DNA from: Acidimicrobiaceae bacterium
Lineage (GTDB): Bacteria > Actinomycetota > Acidimicrobiia > Acidimicrobiales > RAAP-2
Assembly: GCA_003133545.1 (NCBI GenBank)
Contig: PKYA01000202.1
Location: forward strand, 1-64,000
Direction: 5' to 3'
Length of the DNA: 64,000 nt
Shown: in pieces, positions 17,630 to 26,062 of the stretch
Layout of the letters: each line of letters starts with the position of its first letter
Numbering within the stretch: the stretch's first letter is position 1
The notes under the pieces: model-generated
Seen by the model: only the letters and a program-made list of their open reading frames with translations
What the model was told of the DNA's origin: nothing
The model's database searches: none
Made by a program: the position numbers and the translations under genes

Positions 17630-18347
17630 CGGCATCACGCTGATCCCCCTCACCGGCATCGGTGAGATCGAGCCCGGAACCGATCTGGCCACCATGGTGG
17701 TCGCCGCGCTGACGCCGGCCCGAGCCGGCGGTCCCGAGCTGCGCCAGGGTGACGTGGTCGTCATCACCCAAAAGGTGGTGTCCAAGGCCGAGGGCCGTCT
17801 CGTCGCCATCGACCCCGACGACCCCGGCGCCAAGGCGGCGCTCGTCGAAGGAGAGTCGGTGCGCATCTTGCGCCGCCGCGGCGATCTCATCATCAGCGAG
17901 ACCCGGCACGGGTTCATCTGTGCCAATGCGGGAATCGACCTCTCCAATGTGGCCCTCGGGTCCGCTGCCCTGCTCCCCGTGGACTCGGACCGCTCGGCGC
18001 GACGGATCCGGGCCGGCCTGCGTGCCCTCCTCGACGTGGAGGTCGGCGTGATCATCTCCGACACCTTCGGGCGTACGTGGCGCCGGGGTGTCACCGATGT
18101 GGCCATCGGTTGTGCCGGCGTGGCGGCGATCGTCGATTTGCGGGGCACACCCGATGCCAACGGCCGCGAGCTCGTCGCGACCGAAGTGTGCGTGGCCGAC
18201 GAGCTGGCGTCAGCCGCCGAGCTCGTCATGGGGAAGGATCGTGGCATCCCGGCCGCGATAGTGCGTGGCGTGCCCGAGGGCTGGCTGCGCCGCTCCTCTG
18301 TGCACGCCGAGATCGTGCGTCCCGCCGGCGAGGATCTCTTCCGCTGA
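17622..18347 (+). CDS. cofE: Coenzyme F420-0:L-glutamate ligase
   Basis: CofE adds the gamma-linked glutamate tail to F420-0 using GTP. The 241-residue product has VVITQKVVSKAEGRLV near 38-53, SETRHGFICANAGID near 90-105, and ISDTFGRTWRRGVTDVAIG near 145-163, all family signatures. It matches the length of stand-alone CofE and lacks the C-terminal nitroreductase-like domain that mycobacterial FbiB uses to reduce dehydro-F420-0. That reductase, if present, must be encoded elsewhere. It is co-translated with cofD and ends seven bases from the convergent epimerase stop. Confidence 0.95.
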   Translation: MPDGITLIPLTGIGEIEPGTDLATMVVAALTPARAGGPELRQGDVVVITQKVVSKAEGRLVAIDPDDPGAKAALVEGESVRILRRRGDLIISETRHGFICANAGIDLSNVALGSAALLPVDSDRSARRIRAGLRALLDVEVGVIISDTFGRTWRRGVTDVAIGCAGVAAIVDLRGTPDANGRELVATEVCVADELASAAELVMGKDRGIPAAIVRGVPEGWLRRSSVHAEIVRPAGEDLFR

Positions 18348-18354
18348 GCGACGC

Positions 18355-19305
18355 TCAGCCGTGCTGGTGCCGCACGGACTCCAGTACGGCGCGGGTACCG
18401 TCCGCCAGCTGGGTCCAGGGGCGCCAGCCCAGCTGAATCGATGCCCGCTCGATGTCGAGACTCGAGCGCAGGAGTTCGCCCGGTCGCAGCGGCTCCATCA
18501 CGACGGAGGGCTCCACCCCGGCCTGCTCGGCCATGGTGGTGTAGAGCTCGTTCACCGAGGTCTCGCTCCCCGTCCCGATGTTGCACGTCAGGCCACCACC
18601 GCGCGAAGCGCCGCGCACGAAGGCGTCCACGACGTCGTCGACGTAGACGAAGTCCCGCGTCTGCGACCCGTCGCCGAAGACCGTGATCGGCTCGTTGCGC
18701 AGCAGGCGATCGGCGAAAATGGCCACCACACCGGCCTCCCCATGGGGATTCTGGCGAGGCCCGTAGACGTTGGCCAGGGCGAGGGCGCAGTATTCCAGGG
18801 AGTGCAGCTCCCGATAGGCCACCAGATAGTCCAACACCGCCTTCTTCGACACCCCGTAAGGGGAGAGCGGCTGGTGGGGATGCGCCTCGCGTACGGGGAG
18901 GTCCTCGGGCACCGGCTCTCCGTACAGGGTTCCCCCGCTGGCGGCGAAGATGACGCGATCGGACTCGGCCTGTCGGGCGCCCTCGAGGACGTGCAGAGAT
19001 CCGATGATGTTCACCTCGGCGTCGAAGGCGGGACGGGCCACCGAGACCCGCACGTCGGCCTGCGCCGCCAGGTGGAAGACGAGCTCAGGGCGGCGGCGGG
19101 CCATGAGGTCGACCACCGCGGGAGCGGTGATGTCGAGATGATGAATCGTCAGAGCGCGACCGGCACTCCCCCGCGCGTCAGCCAGATTCGTGAGCGATCC
19201 GGTGGAGAAGTCGTCCACCACATCGACCTCGTGCCCCTCCGCCAGGAGCCGATCTACCAAATTCGAGCCGATGAAGCCCGCCCCTCCCGTCACCATCGTG
19301 CGCAT
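18355..19305 (-). CDS. NAD-dependent NDP-sugar epimerase/dehydratase
   Basis: This 316-residue extended SDR has GGAGFIGS at 7-14, the DDFSTG loop, HLAAQADVR, and the catalytic YGVSK motif. A complete VYGPRQNPHGEAGVVAIF segment follows, typical of UDP-glucose 4-epimerase-like enzymes. The likely role is interconversion of a nucleotide sugar for the envelope glycan; the exact substrate is open. The ATG lies ten bases after the nucleotidyltransferase stop, with GGAG between them, so it is the third gene of a Thr-rich protein/nucleotidyltransferase/epimerase operon. Confidence 0.9.
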   Translation of the reverse strand: MRTMVTGGAGFIGSNLVDRLLAEGHEVDVVDDFSTGSLTNLADARGSAGRALTIHHLDITAPAVVDLMARRRPELVFHLAAQADVRVSVARPAFDAEVNIIGSLHVLEGARQAESDRVIFAASGGTLYGEPVPEDLPVREAHPHQPLSPYGVSKKAVLDYLVAYRELHSLEYCALALANVYGPRQNPHGEAGVVAIFADRLLRNEPITVFGDGSQTRDFVYVDDVVDAFVRGASRGGGLTCNIGTGSETSVNELYTTMAEQAGVEPSVVMEPLRPGELLRSSLDIERASIQLGWRPWTQLADGTRAVLESVRHQHG

Positions 19306-19315
19306 GCGCGACTCC

Positions 19316-20392
19316 CTAGTCCGAAACTCGTTCGCCGTCGACCAACGTCCCCGAGGCGACCGTGGAGCGGCCGCCCAGGACGGACACCGGGCGGACGTCG
19401 GCCCGCTGGCCCACCGTCGCGTACGGCCCCATGACCGACCCCGCGACCTTGGCGTCGGCCGCCACGTGGCTGCCCTCCATCAGGACACAATCTAGGACCA
19501 CGGCGCCCGTCTCTATCACCGAACCGGTCCCCAGCACGCTGCGTTCCACGCGAGCGCCCGCCGCAACTTCGCAATCCGCGAAGACGACCGATGGCCCGAG
19601 GACCTGGCCATTGAGAGTGCTGCTGCCCGCGAGGAACACCCTGTCACCGCGGTCGGTCAACCCCGGCGCCAACTCACCGGGGCGGACCCCCGCCACCAGA
19701 TCCCGGTTGGCCTGCAGGAAGTCCGTCGGCGTCCCGGTGTCGAGCCAGTAATTGTCGTCGGAGCGCGCAAAGAGCGTGGCGGCGCGCACCATGGCGGGAA
19801 ACGTCTCCCGCTCAATCGACACCCGGCCGGTGGGTGCGATCCGGTCGAGAACAGAAGCCTCGAGGATGTAGGTGCCGGCGTTGATCCGATTGGTCGGCGC
19901 CTCGTCGCGCGGCGGCTTCTCGACGAATGCGGTGACCCGGCCATCGGCGTCGGTGGGCACCACCCCGAATGCTGAAGGGTCGGGGACCGGATGCAGCGCG
20001 ATGGTGCCCTCGGCCCCGCGCTCGCGGTGGAAGGCGATGAGCGCGCCGAGGTCGAGATCGGTGAGCACGTCCCCGTTGACCACGACGAACGTGTCGTCCA
20101 CTCCGCCGTACTCGGCGGCGAAGCGCACCGCCCCGGCGGTGTCAAGCGGTGCAGGCTCCACCGCGTAGGTCAGGGTGACCCCGGCGACGTGCCCGTCCGG
20201 GTACGCCTCTTTGAACGCGTCAGGCAGGTAGCCCAGCGAAAGGATCGCCTCGTCAATTCCGTGGGACCGCAGGTGCGCGAGCACCCGCTCAATCATCGGC
20301 ACGCCGACAATGGGCAACATCTGCTTGGGTGTCGAGAGAGTGAGCGGCCGCAGCCTGGTCCCCTCGCCGCCAACGAGGACAACTGCCTTCAT
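19316..20392 (-). CDS. Sugar-1-phosphate nucleotidyltransferase (mannose-1-phosphate guanylyltransferase-like)
   Basis: The 358-residue protein begins with the nucleotidyltransferase signature VLVGGEGTRLRPLT and a Lys at KQMLP. NGDVLTDLDLGAL supplies the metal-binding Asp, and FVEKP and INAGTYI follow. From about 245 there are left-handed beta-helix hexapeptide repeats. The arrangement is that of actinobacterial ManB/RmlA2-type enzymes that make GDP-mannose, and proximity to cofDE fits that order in other actinobacteria. UDP- or dTDP-sugar synthesis cannot be excluded. The start overlaps the preceding stop in a TAATG arrangement. Confidence 0.88.
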   Translation of the reverse strand: MKAVVLVGGEGTRLRPLTLSTPKQMLPIVGVPMIERVLAHLRSHGIDEAILSLGYLPDAFKEAYPDGHVAGVTLTYAVEPAPLDTAGAVRFAAEYGGVDDTFVVVNGDVLTDLDLGALIAFHRERGAEGTIALHPVPDPSAFGVVPTDADGRVTAFVEKPPRDEAPTNRINAGTYILEASVLDRIAPTGRVSIERETFPAMVRAATLFARSDDNYWLDTGTPTDFLQANRDLVAGVRPGELAPGLTDRGDRVFLAGSSTLNGQVLGPSVVFADCEVAAGARVERSVLGTGSVIETGAVVLDCVLMEGSHVAADAKVAGSVMGPYATVGQRADVRPVSVLGGRSTVASGTLVDGERVSD

Positions 20393-21198
20393 TAGCTCGA
20401 CGGCTTGGTTGTGGTGCTGGTTGACGGCTTCGTGGTGGTGGTCACCGCGGTCGGGGACACGGTGGTGGTGGTCACCGGGGCGGTCGTAGTGGTGGACACC
20501 GGGGCCGAGGTTCCTTCTATTGCCTGGAGGAGAGCCAATTCGCTTGACGCCGGCACCTTGGGCAACGCCTTGTCCGCCGGACCGAAGCCGACGGTGATCA
20601 ACTGGCTATTGCGGAACTTGAGACTGGCCGGTGCCGAGGAGGAGTCGCCTCCAAGGAGCTTGACCTGGCTGCCGCTCTTCTGGTCCGCCGTCGACAGGGT
20701 CCACGAACGGACGCGGACCACGCCGGCCTTTCCGGCATCAGGAGTGCCGGCGGCGCACTTCTGCCCGTTCTTGTAGGCGGTGCCGCCGGGATACGTGATC
20801 GACGTGTTGGTGAGCTTCAAACCGGTGTACTCGGAGGCGAACGTGCCCAAGGTCGCGTTGTTCCCTGACTCGCTGCTCGACTTGGGCGCAATCAGCAGGA
20901 CACCGTTCCCGCTCGAGGTCAGTCCGGCAGTTGTCGAAGTCAGGGCGGGAAGGGCCGGCTCCACCTTCCCGCAGATATCGATGGACAGCGCGGCGTGCCA
21001 CGTCTGCCCCACTATCGGCTGCGTGGTCGGCGGATTCTTCGTGTAGTTGTAGCGGGCGAGGGCAACCGAAGCGAGGCCCACCAGGACGATCAGGGCGAGG
21101 GCGGCGTACCAGTTCACCGGCATCTGCCCGCGGTACGACGTCCCGCCTCCCGTTGCAGCGGCGCGTGCGACCGACTTCCCCGTAGAGCTTCTGGCCAT
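20392..21198 (-). CDS. Single-pass exported protein with Thr-rich C-terminal tail, unknown function
   Basis: The 268-residue product starts at the ATG at 21198. A cytoplasmic segment of about 25 residues is followed by one membrane helix (YAALALIVLVGLASVALA, about 29-46). The extracytoplasmic domain has two Cys residues (DICGKVEP and GQKCAAG) that could form a disulfide. The last 35 residues are a low-complexity Thr/Val/Pro/Ser tail, as seen in wall-spanning or O-mannosylated linkers. I recognise no family. TAATG overlap with the nucleotidyltransferase gene couples translation of a sugar-activating enzyme to this protein, so O-glycosylation of the tail is an attractive inference. TAGGGT lies 11 bases before the start. 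Confidence 0.78.
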   Translation of the reverse strand: MARSSTGKSVARAAATGGGTSYRGQMPVNWYAALALIVLVGLASVALARYNYTKNPPTTQPIVGQTWHAALSIDICGKVEPALPALTSTTAGLTSSGNGVLLIAPKSSSESGNNATLGTFASEYTGLKLTNTSITYPGGTAYKNGQKCAAGTPDAGKAGVVRVRSWTLSTADQKSGSQVKLLGGDSSSAPASLKFRNSQLITVGFGPADKALPKVPASSELALLQAIEGTSAPVSTTTTAPVTTTTVSPTAVTTTTKPSTSTTTKPSS

Positions 21199-21238
21199 GG
21201 CGGGACGAAACCCTACAGCCTGGAGCGGTCCCCTCTGG

Positions 21239-22072
21239 CTACGGGTCCTTCCCGTAGGCCAGTTCGCGAAAGAGCGCCACCGTCTTGGGATGGATGGAGG
21301 ATCGGGCATACCACGGCGCCGCATCCGCTGAGCGCTCTGACCCGGAAAAGCGCCCCTCACCAGCTACGCAGAGGAGCTCGGCCATGGCGGCGCGCAGCCC
21401 GACCCGGTTGCCCATGATCTCCGCCGAACGCAGCAGGGCTCGGTAGAGACGTTCGTCGTAGGGACTGATTTGCAGGGCCCGCCGGATCATCCACTCGGCC
21501 TCCTCGCCGTCGCCACGGCGCAGGAAATGCTCGGCGCCCTTGAGTGCCGTGGCGGCGACCATCCCCTCCACATGGGCCTGGGTGCCGTCGAGCACCGCCC
21601 AATCGCTGAGCCGGAGGCCATCGAAGAGCCTTCCCCGCACCAGCCCGAGGGCATCTTTCCAGCGCTCGGGATCCGGATCGGCCGCAGCCAGGGCGAAGCG
21701 CTCCACGTCGGTTCCCACGCTGTCCGCCAGGCGGAGCCGCCGCCCGGCGTGGGGAAGGTGGTCCGCGCCGCTGCGGGACCGACCGAGCGACCGCCGGGCG
21801 ACCGATGCCGTCGAGTGGATGGTGGACGCCGCCACGCAGCGATCAGTCCAAAGGGCGGCGGCCCAGACATCGTTGCGCGCGCCGGCGCGATGGAGCGCCA
21901 GGTAGACGACCAACTCTTTCGCCGCCGCCCGGCAAAAGGGCCGGCTGGCACCCCGAACCTCCACCGGTCCCAGCACCGCCACCTCGACCTCAGGAGCCGC
22001 GTAGGAACGCGGCGACGGCTCAGCGTCGATGGACCGCGCCGCGGGGGACATGGCAGTGAACGGTCGGCGCAC
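21239..22072 (-). CDS. SARP/BTAD-type transcriptional regulator domain protein
   Basis: The 277-residue protein (270 from the ATG at 22051) has an N-terminal winged-helix region at about 30-95 (VEVAVLGPVEVRGASRPF; KELVVYLALHRAGARNDVW). A bacterial transcriptional activation (BTAD) repeat domain covers about 115-240 (DVERFALAAADPD; EAEWMIRRALQISPYDERLYRALLRS). This is the short SARP arrangement without an NB-ARC ATPase, used by many actinobacteria to control secondary metabolism or development. The target is unknown; it lies between the Thr-rich protein and the transporter genes, on the same strand. No good ribosome-binding site distinguishes the two starts. Confidence 0.85.
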   Translation of the reverse strand: MRRPFTAMSPAARSIDAEPSPRSYAAPEVEVAVLGPVEVRGASRPFCRAAAKELVVYLALHRAGARNDVWAAALWTDRCVAASTIHSTASVARRSLGRSRSGADHLPHAGRRLRLADSVGTDVERFALAAADPDPERWKDALGLVRGRLFDGLRLSDWAVLDGTQAHVEGMVAATALKGAEHFLRRGDGEEAEWMIRRALQISPYDERLYRALLRSAEIMGNRVGLRAAMAELLCVAGEGRFSGSERSADAAPWYARSSIHPKTVALFRELAYGKDP

Positions 22073-22104
22073 CCGGGTGCAGGTACCGATCGCAGCAGCA
22101 GCGG

Positions 22105-22980
22105 TCAGAGAGAATGTTTCCCGCCATAGAGGAGGGGGGGCGCCGGATCGCCCGCCTCGGTGGCCGGTGTCTCCGGCGCCCGCGACAACAGTACGGCGCC
22201 CGCGACGACGGCGGCGAAGCTCACCAACCGGGCCGCGCCCGGGAGGCCGTGGGGCAAGGCTTCGTGGAAGATCAGCAGACCGCCAACAATCGGGATCATG
22301 TTGTTCACCAGCGTGGAGAGCCCCGCCGTCTCGAGCACCCGCCCGCGCTGGAAGGACAGTTGGAGCACGACAAAGCCGAGTGCGGTGCAGAGGGCGAGCA
22401 CAGGGATGAACAACGGGCCGTTTCCGCTCACTGCACCCTTCGTGGCCAGATCACCGACTCCGAAGAGCAGCCCGGCGGCACACCCGAGCGATGCCGCTGG
22501 GCGCACCGTTCTCGCCACGACGGCGGCGAGCAACCCGGCGGCCGCTGCTCCGGCCAGCACCACAATGAGCAATGTCGCGCTGTGGGCGGACCGGGACGGC
22601 GACACGTGCACGGTCAGGGAGAGACCGAGCAAGAGGAGGCCTCCGACGGCTACCCACGCACCGATGCGCTCGCGCCGCCCGAGCGGCGTCCCCAATTGAT
22701 GCGCCAGGAAGGCGAGCACGCCGACGCCGCCCGCCGCAACTGCCTGCACCAGTGAGAGGGGTGCCAGGCTGAGCGCCGCGATGTAGAGCCCCCACCCGGC
22801 CCATCCGGTGGCATACCCCCACATCCACTGCCGGTTGGTCACCAACATGCGTACCGAGCGGACGGGATGCCGGAGGGAGAGGGAGAGCATGGTGTGGGTC
22901 GCTCCGTGTTGAACGAAGAACCCGACGTTGAGGGCAAGCGCAGCGCCCAACGCCAGCAACAGCCCGCCGGCCAGCTTCAC
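22105..22980 (-). CDS. DMT/NIPA-like integral membrane transporter
   Basis: The 291-residue protein has eight to ten hydrophobic helices, with internal similarity between halves typical of the drug/metabolite transporter superfamily. WGLYIAALSLAPLSLVQAVAAGGVGVLAFLAHQ in the first half resembles NIPA-type proteins, and a second unit begins near GLLFGVGDLATKGAV. NIPA relatives carry Mg2+ in eukaryotes; bacterial substrates are mostly unknown. The GTG start has no strong ribosome-binding site. The SARP-type gene lies immediately downstream on the same strand. Confidence 0.8.
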   Translation of the reverse strand: MKLAGGLLLALGAALALNVGFFVQHGATHTMLSLSLRHPVRSVRMLVTNRQWMWGYATGWAGWGLYIAALSLAPLSLVQAVAAGGVGVLAFLAHQLGTPLGRRERIGAWVAVGGLLLLGLSLTVHVSPSRSAHSATLLIVVLAGAAAAGLLAAVVARTVRPAASLGCAAGLLFGVGDLATKGAVSGNGPLFIPVLALCTALGFVVLQLSFQRGRVLETAGLSTLVNNMIPIVGGLLIFHEALPHGLPGAARLVSFAAVVAGAVLLSRAPETPATEAGDPAPPLLYGGKHSL

Positions 22981-23059
22981 CGGGCCGGCGCCACGCCGAC
23001 AACGAGGGGAGTCAGCCCATCAGGCGTCGTGCGTACCACGACACCCAGGTTACGAGAAT

Positions 23060-23551
23060 CTAACTGGCCAGGAGAGAGCGCACCCCCGTATCGAGCGAGA
23101 ATCGGCCGGTCCCCATGATGGCGATCACGAGCGCCAGGGCGGCCAGAGCAATGTTGAGCTCGTAGCCCGAGCCGTTGGCGTTCCCGATGATCCCGTTGCT
23201 CCACGTCACAGTGATCATGGCCATGACCATGTCACCGACGAGCCCTGCCGCAGCCAACCGGCCCAGCACGCCAATCCCGACGGCGGCCCCACCGAAACAC
23301 TCGATGATGCCGCCCAACACCGCGAAGAACGGGCCGGGCCTGAGATGGGCGACGTGGGCGAAGTAGACGGCTTGCGGGTGAATGCCAGACCCGCCGAAGG
23401 CGCCGAACAGGGTAGCGGCGCCGTGGTAGACGAAGATCCACGCCAGGCCGATGCGCACCGCCAGGAGGGCGATATCGCGCGACGATCGGGCCTCCCGGAT
23501 GGCCCGGAGCCGATCGCTGGCGTGACGGACGCGCAGGACGAGCGACGTCAT
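23060..23551 (-). CDS. DoxX-family membrane protein
   Basis: The 163-residue protein has four predicted membrane helices and the family signature RIGLAWIFVYHGAATLFGAFGG near 30-51. GGIIECFGGAAVGIGVLGRLAA and MAMITVTWSNG follow. DoxX relatives act with redox or detoxification partners at the membrane; no substrate can be given. The start ATG overlaps the hydroxylase stop (ATGA), so it is translated with that enzyme. The long open frame upstream of this start is antiparallel noise inside the hydroxylase gene. Confidence 0.88.
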   Translation of the reverse strand: MTSLVLRVRHASDRLRAIREARSSRDIALLAVRIGLAWIFVYHGAATLFGAFGGSGIHPQAVYFAHVAHLRPGPFFAVLGGIIECFGGAAVGIGVLGRLAAAGLVGDMVMAMITVTWSNGIIGNANGSGYELNIALAALALVIAIMGTGRFSLDTGVRSLLAS

Positions 23552-24561
23552 GACGAGACGTCCGTCGCCGCGTGCAGGCGGAACGGCTGAGCCAACTGCG
23601 CCAGCACGACCTGGGGAACCGCTCGCCGCGCCGCGCCCTGCTCGAGCGGGACGGGTCGACCCAGAATCCCGGTGGGACACGGCGCCGCGTTGGTGGGGAA
23701 GATCGCTCGGTGCGCCAACTGGTCCCAACAGACCAGGACGAAGCCGAAATTGACCGAGCCGCGGGAGTCGATCGGCACGGCGATGTGGTGGAGGCGGTGG
23801 TAGGCGGGGCTCACCACGATGCGCCCCAGCGGCCCGAACGCCCAGCGGAGGTTGGCGTGGGGCAGGGTCACCAGGCACGCATACACGATGAGGGCGGCGC
23901 CGGGGACGGTCCCGCCCGCACCGAGGACGAGGACCGGCAGCAGTGCAGGGAGATAGGACGCGTGCACGAGGGGGTGGGTGCGAAAGGTGGTGAGCACACT
24001 CATGTCCTCCTGGGAGTGGTGGAGGGCATGGAGCCGCCACAGCGCCAGGGAGCGATGGTTGGCCACGTGCGCAGCCCAGTTCATGGCATCGATCCCGACG
24101 AGGATGGTGGCGATCACTACCAGCTGCGGCACCATCGACAGGTGGCTGAGGAGCAGGAAGCGGGCGTGCGCCTCGACCTCCACGCCCAGCCCGGTCTGCA
24201 CCAGGGTGAGCAGCGGCAGGACCATCACGGCGAAGATGCCGAAATAGGCGGCGTCGACCAGGTGGGCCCGAGCCACGAGCGGCCGTGGCACGGCGGGCCA
24301 CAGGCGCTCGGCAACGAGCACGACCGACACGAAGACGATAAGGACCGGACCGGCCGAATGGTCCCGCGCCGCCGCCAGCGCGCTCGAGAGGTCCCCGGCG
24401 GCCACGAGGGCCTGCAGGCCGACGTAGCCGAGCCACACTGCCGCCGCTCCCAGCCCCAGTACGGCCAACCACGCCCTCATCCGGGTTGCCGGGCGCAAAG
24501 TGGGCTCCGACGACGAGGACGGTCCGGGCGGACGGGTGATTCCCAGCTCGCTGATGGTCAT
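23548..24561 (-). CDS. Sterol desaturase/fatty acid hydroxylase family membrane enzyme
   Basis: The 337-residue protein starts at the ATG at 24561, after GGGGAG. It has several membrane helices and the spaced histidine clusters of the di-iron hydroxylase/desaturase family: HVANH, LHALHHSQ, HPLVH and YHRLHH. These residues bind two irons and the enzyme uses O2 to hydroxylate a lipid chain, in known members. The substrate here is probably a membrane fatty acid, isoprenoid or hopanoid. The DoxX gene is coupled downstream. Confidence 0.9.
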   Translation of the reverse strand: MTISELGITRPPGPSSSSEPTLRPATRMRAWLAVLGLGAAAVWLGYVGLQALVAAGDLSSALAAARDHSAGPVLIVFVSVVLVAERLWPAVPRPLVARAHLVDAAYFGIFAVMVLPLLTLVQTGLGVEVEAHARFLLLSHLSMVPQLVVIATILVGIDAMNWAAHVANHRSLALWRLHALHHSQEDMSVLTTFRTHPLVHASYLPALLPVLVLGAGGTVPGAALIVYACLVTLPHANLRWAFGPLGRIVVSPAYHRLHHIAVPIDSRGSVNFGFVLVCWDQLAHRAIFPTNAAPCPTGILGRPVPLEQGAARRAVPQVVLAQLAQPFRLHAATDVSS

Positions 24562-24928
24562 GGGCTCGTGTCTCCCCAGATAGCGGGGCCTCCGGAGTTG
24601 TGGTGCTGCAGTGTCCACACGTCCATCACGCCCTCTCATCGTGTCAGGTTCTGGCCGGCATTTACCTAACGTAGAGGTACTACGGACGGAGGGCCGGTTC
24701 GGATCACCGGGATCCTGGAAATGGGTGCCCAAGCCAGAGCTCAGTCCAGGTGCCGCATGCCGCGGGCCGATCAATTGGAGTTCGGTGTTCTCGACCGATT
24801 CCGGCGCCAGGAGACGACATCGGCCACAACGAATCCCGATGCGGCGATCACGGCCAAGATGATTCCATGCGTGAAAGCTGAAGACCGATGGTAGAGCTTG
24901 GCGACGTGACCGGCTGGGACGCCGCGCC
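24562..24928 (-). other. 367-base region without a confident gene
   Basis: This stretch separates the hydroxylase start from the methyltransferase stop. On the minus strand, an ATG at 24962 opens a frame ending at 24771 that encodes 63 residues with one hydrophobic helix (GIILAVIAASGFVVADVVSW) and a basic tail. It overlaps the end of the methyltransferase gene and has no ribosome-binding site, so I regard it only as a possible small membrane protein. TTACCTAACGTAGAGGTACTAC near 24661-24682 is AT-richer than its surroundings and may contain promoter elements for the hydroxylase gene. Confidence 0.3.
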
Positions 24929-25699
24929 CTACTTCGTCACCACGTAGCGAAAACTCTCCCATTCCGGCCCGACCGACGGATCTTCGAGGGTGGCGACAAC
25001 CCTGGCCCCAGCCGCTTGGAGGAGAGCCTCCACCTTCGAGCGCTCTACTGCATACATCTCCATGATCGGTCTGTTGCCGTTGCGGATCATTCTGCTGATG
25101 GCGTCGTAGGCGCGCACAACACCGTCTGGCCCGTGATCGCGCAGCAGACGCTTTGCCAAGGCGAGTCGCGAGTGAGAGGTCGGTGCCGGCGTTTTGCTCG
25201 GCAACTGAAAGACCAATGCACCTCCTTGTCGAGTGACCCGCACTAACTCCCTTAGGTATCGGGTGCTCAAAACGGGTTCCATGTGCTGCATCACAATGTT
25301 GCTATAGACCAGGTCGAAGCTCTCATCATCGAGCAGACGCAGGTCGGGTTGGTCATTGATGATGTACTCGACACCGGATGTGTCTTGCGAGAGGTGACGG
25401 GCACGTTCAATCATCAATGGAGCAATGTCGATCCCGACGACCGCTGCGTAATACCGTTTGAGAGCGAGGGTGCCACGCCCGACCCCACACCCGAAATCGA
25501 GCGCCCGGTTGCGACTACCGGGTTCACCGAGATCCATGCCTTGCAGGAGCGCCATCATGGCGTCGATGTCGCTGACGCCACTTTCCAGGAACTTTTCGAG
25601 ATTCTTGCCACCTTTGAACTCGTCTTGGGTAAGTACCGCCCATAGGGGGTCTGACTTACCCAATCTGTCCCAGTGGCTCTTTAGCGCCCGAATTCTCAT
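24929..25699 (-). CDS. Class I SAM-dependent methyltransferase, lower GC than its neighbours
   Basis: The 256-residue protein has a UbiE/methyltransferase-11-like core: motif I LDFGCGVGRGTLAL near 62-75, VVGIDIAPLMIERA, a SFDLVYSNIVMQHM segment (motif IV region) and VRVTRQGGALVFQLP. The ATG at 25699 starts just before the conserved KSHWDRLGKSDPLWAVL segment; a longer open frame upstream lacks similarity. The substrate is unknown. Base composition drops: 31 of 60 bases at 25261-25320 are G or C. A rare TTA leucine codon lies at 25246-25244. Both suggest acquisition by transfer. The unusual tRNA at 25989-26062 lies upstream on the same strand. Confidence 0.85.
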   Translation of the reverse strand: MRIRALKSHWDRLGKSDPLWAVLTQDEFKGGKNLEKFLESGVSDIDAMMALLQGMDLGEPGSRNRALDFGCGVGRGTLALKRYYAAVVGIDIAPLMIERARHLSQDTSGVEYIINDQPDLRLLDDESFDLVYSNIVMQHMEPVLSTRYLRELVRVTRQGGALVFQLPSKTPAPTSHSRLALAKRLLRDHGPDGVVRAYDAISRMIRNGNRPIMEMYAVERSKVEALLQAAGARVVATLEDPSVGPEWESFRYVVTK

Positions 25700-25988
25700 G
25701 GCTGGCGAACTTTGTCCTTGTCGAGTCGGAGGCACGGCTTGATTTCCAACACGGTACAGGCCGCCGCAAGGCATTTTGGGCTTCCGCTGATTTTGACGGA
25801 CAAGTTGGCTGTGATGCTGGTTCCGTGCGAACTCCTCGCCCGGAAGCTTAGGGAGCCGACACAAGATCAGCGTTCTGGGCGGCGGGCTGCGACACGCAGG
25901 TTGGTTCGGAAATATCTGTTCTGCCCGCCTCCGGACCGGAGGCGGGTCAAGCAAAAGCGGTCCACCCAACGGGGTCAACCGCAAGGGG

Positions 25989-26062
25989 TGGGGACGGAGG
26001 GATTCGAACCCTCACTGGAGGCGGTTTAAGCGCCCTGCCTCTGCCAATTGGGCTACGCCCCC
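25989..26062 (-). tRNA. tRNA with UAA anticodon (Leu by codon), class I length of 74 bases
   Basis: The minus-strand sequence folds into a full cloverleaf: 7-bp acceptor (GGGGGCG with CGTCCCC, one G-U), D arm GCC/GGC with an 11-base loop CAATTGGCAGA, and anticodon stem GGGCG/CGCCT with loop CTTAAAC. A 5-base variable region and a perfect T arm GAGGG-TTCGAAT-CCCTC follow, and the discriminator is A73. CCA is not encoded. The anticodon UAA reads UUA (Leu), and the 3-bp D stem, long D loop and A73 are tRNA-Leu-like. The long variable arm that every normal bacterial tRNA-Leu carries is missing. It may be a minor, transferred or degenerate tRNA. Confidence 0.85.

Noticed and set aside
16517-18586. 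A 689-codon minus-strand frame opposite cofD and cofE
   Set aside because: cofD and cofE carry unmistakable signatures on the plus strand.
24771-24962. A 63-codon minus-strand frame with one hydrophobic helix
   Set aside because: It overlaps the methyltransferase end and has no ribosome-binding site; it is mentioned only inside the gap entry.
25700-26062. Possible integrated element at the tRNA
   Set aside because: There is no integrase, no repeated tRNA 3' end, and no phage gene nearby, so I report only unusual composition.
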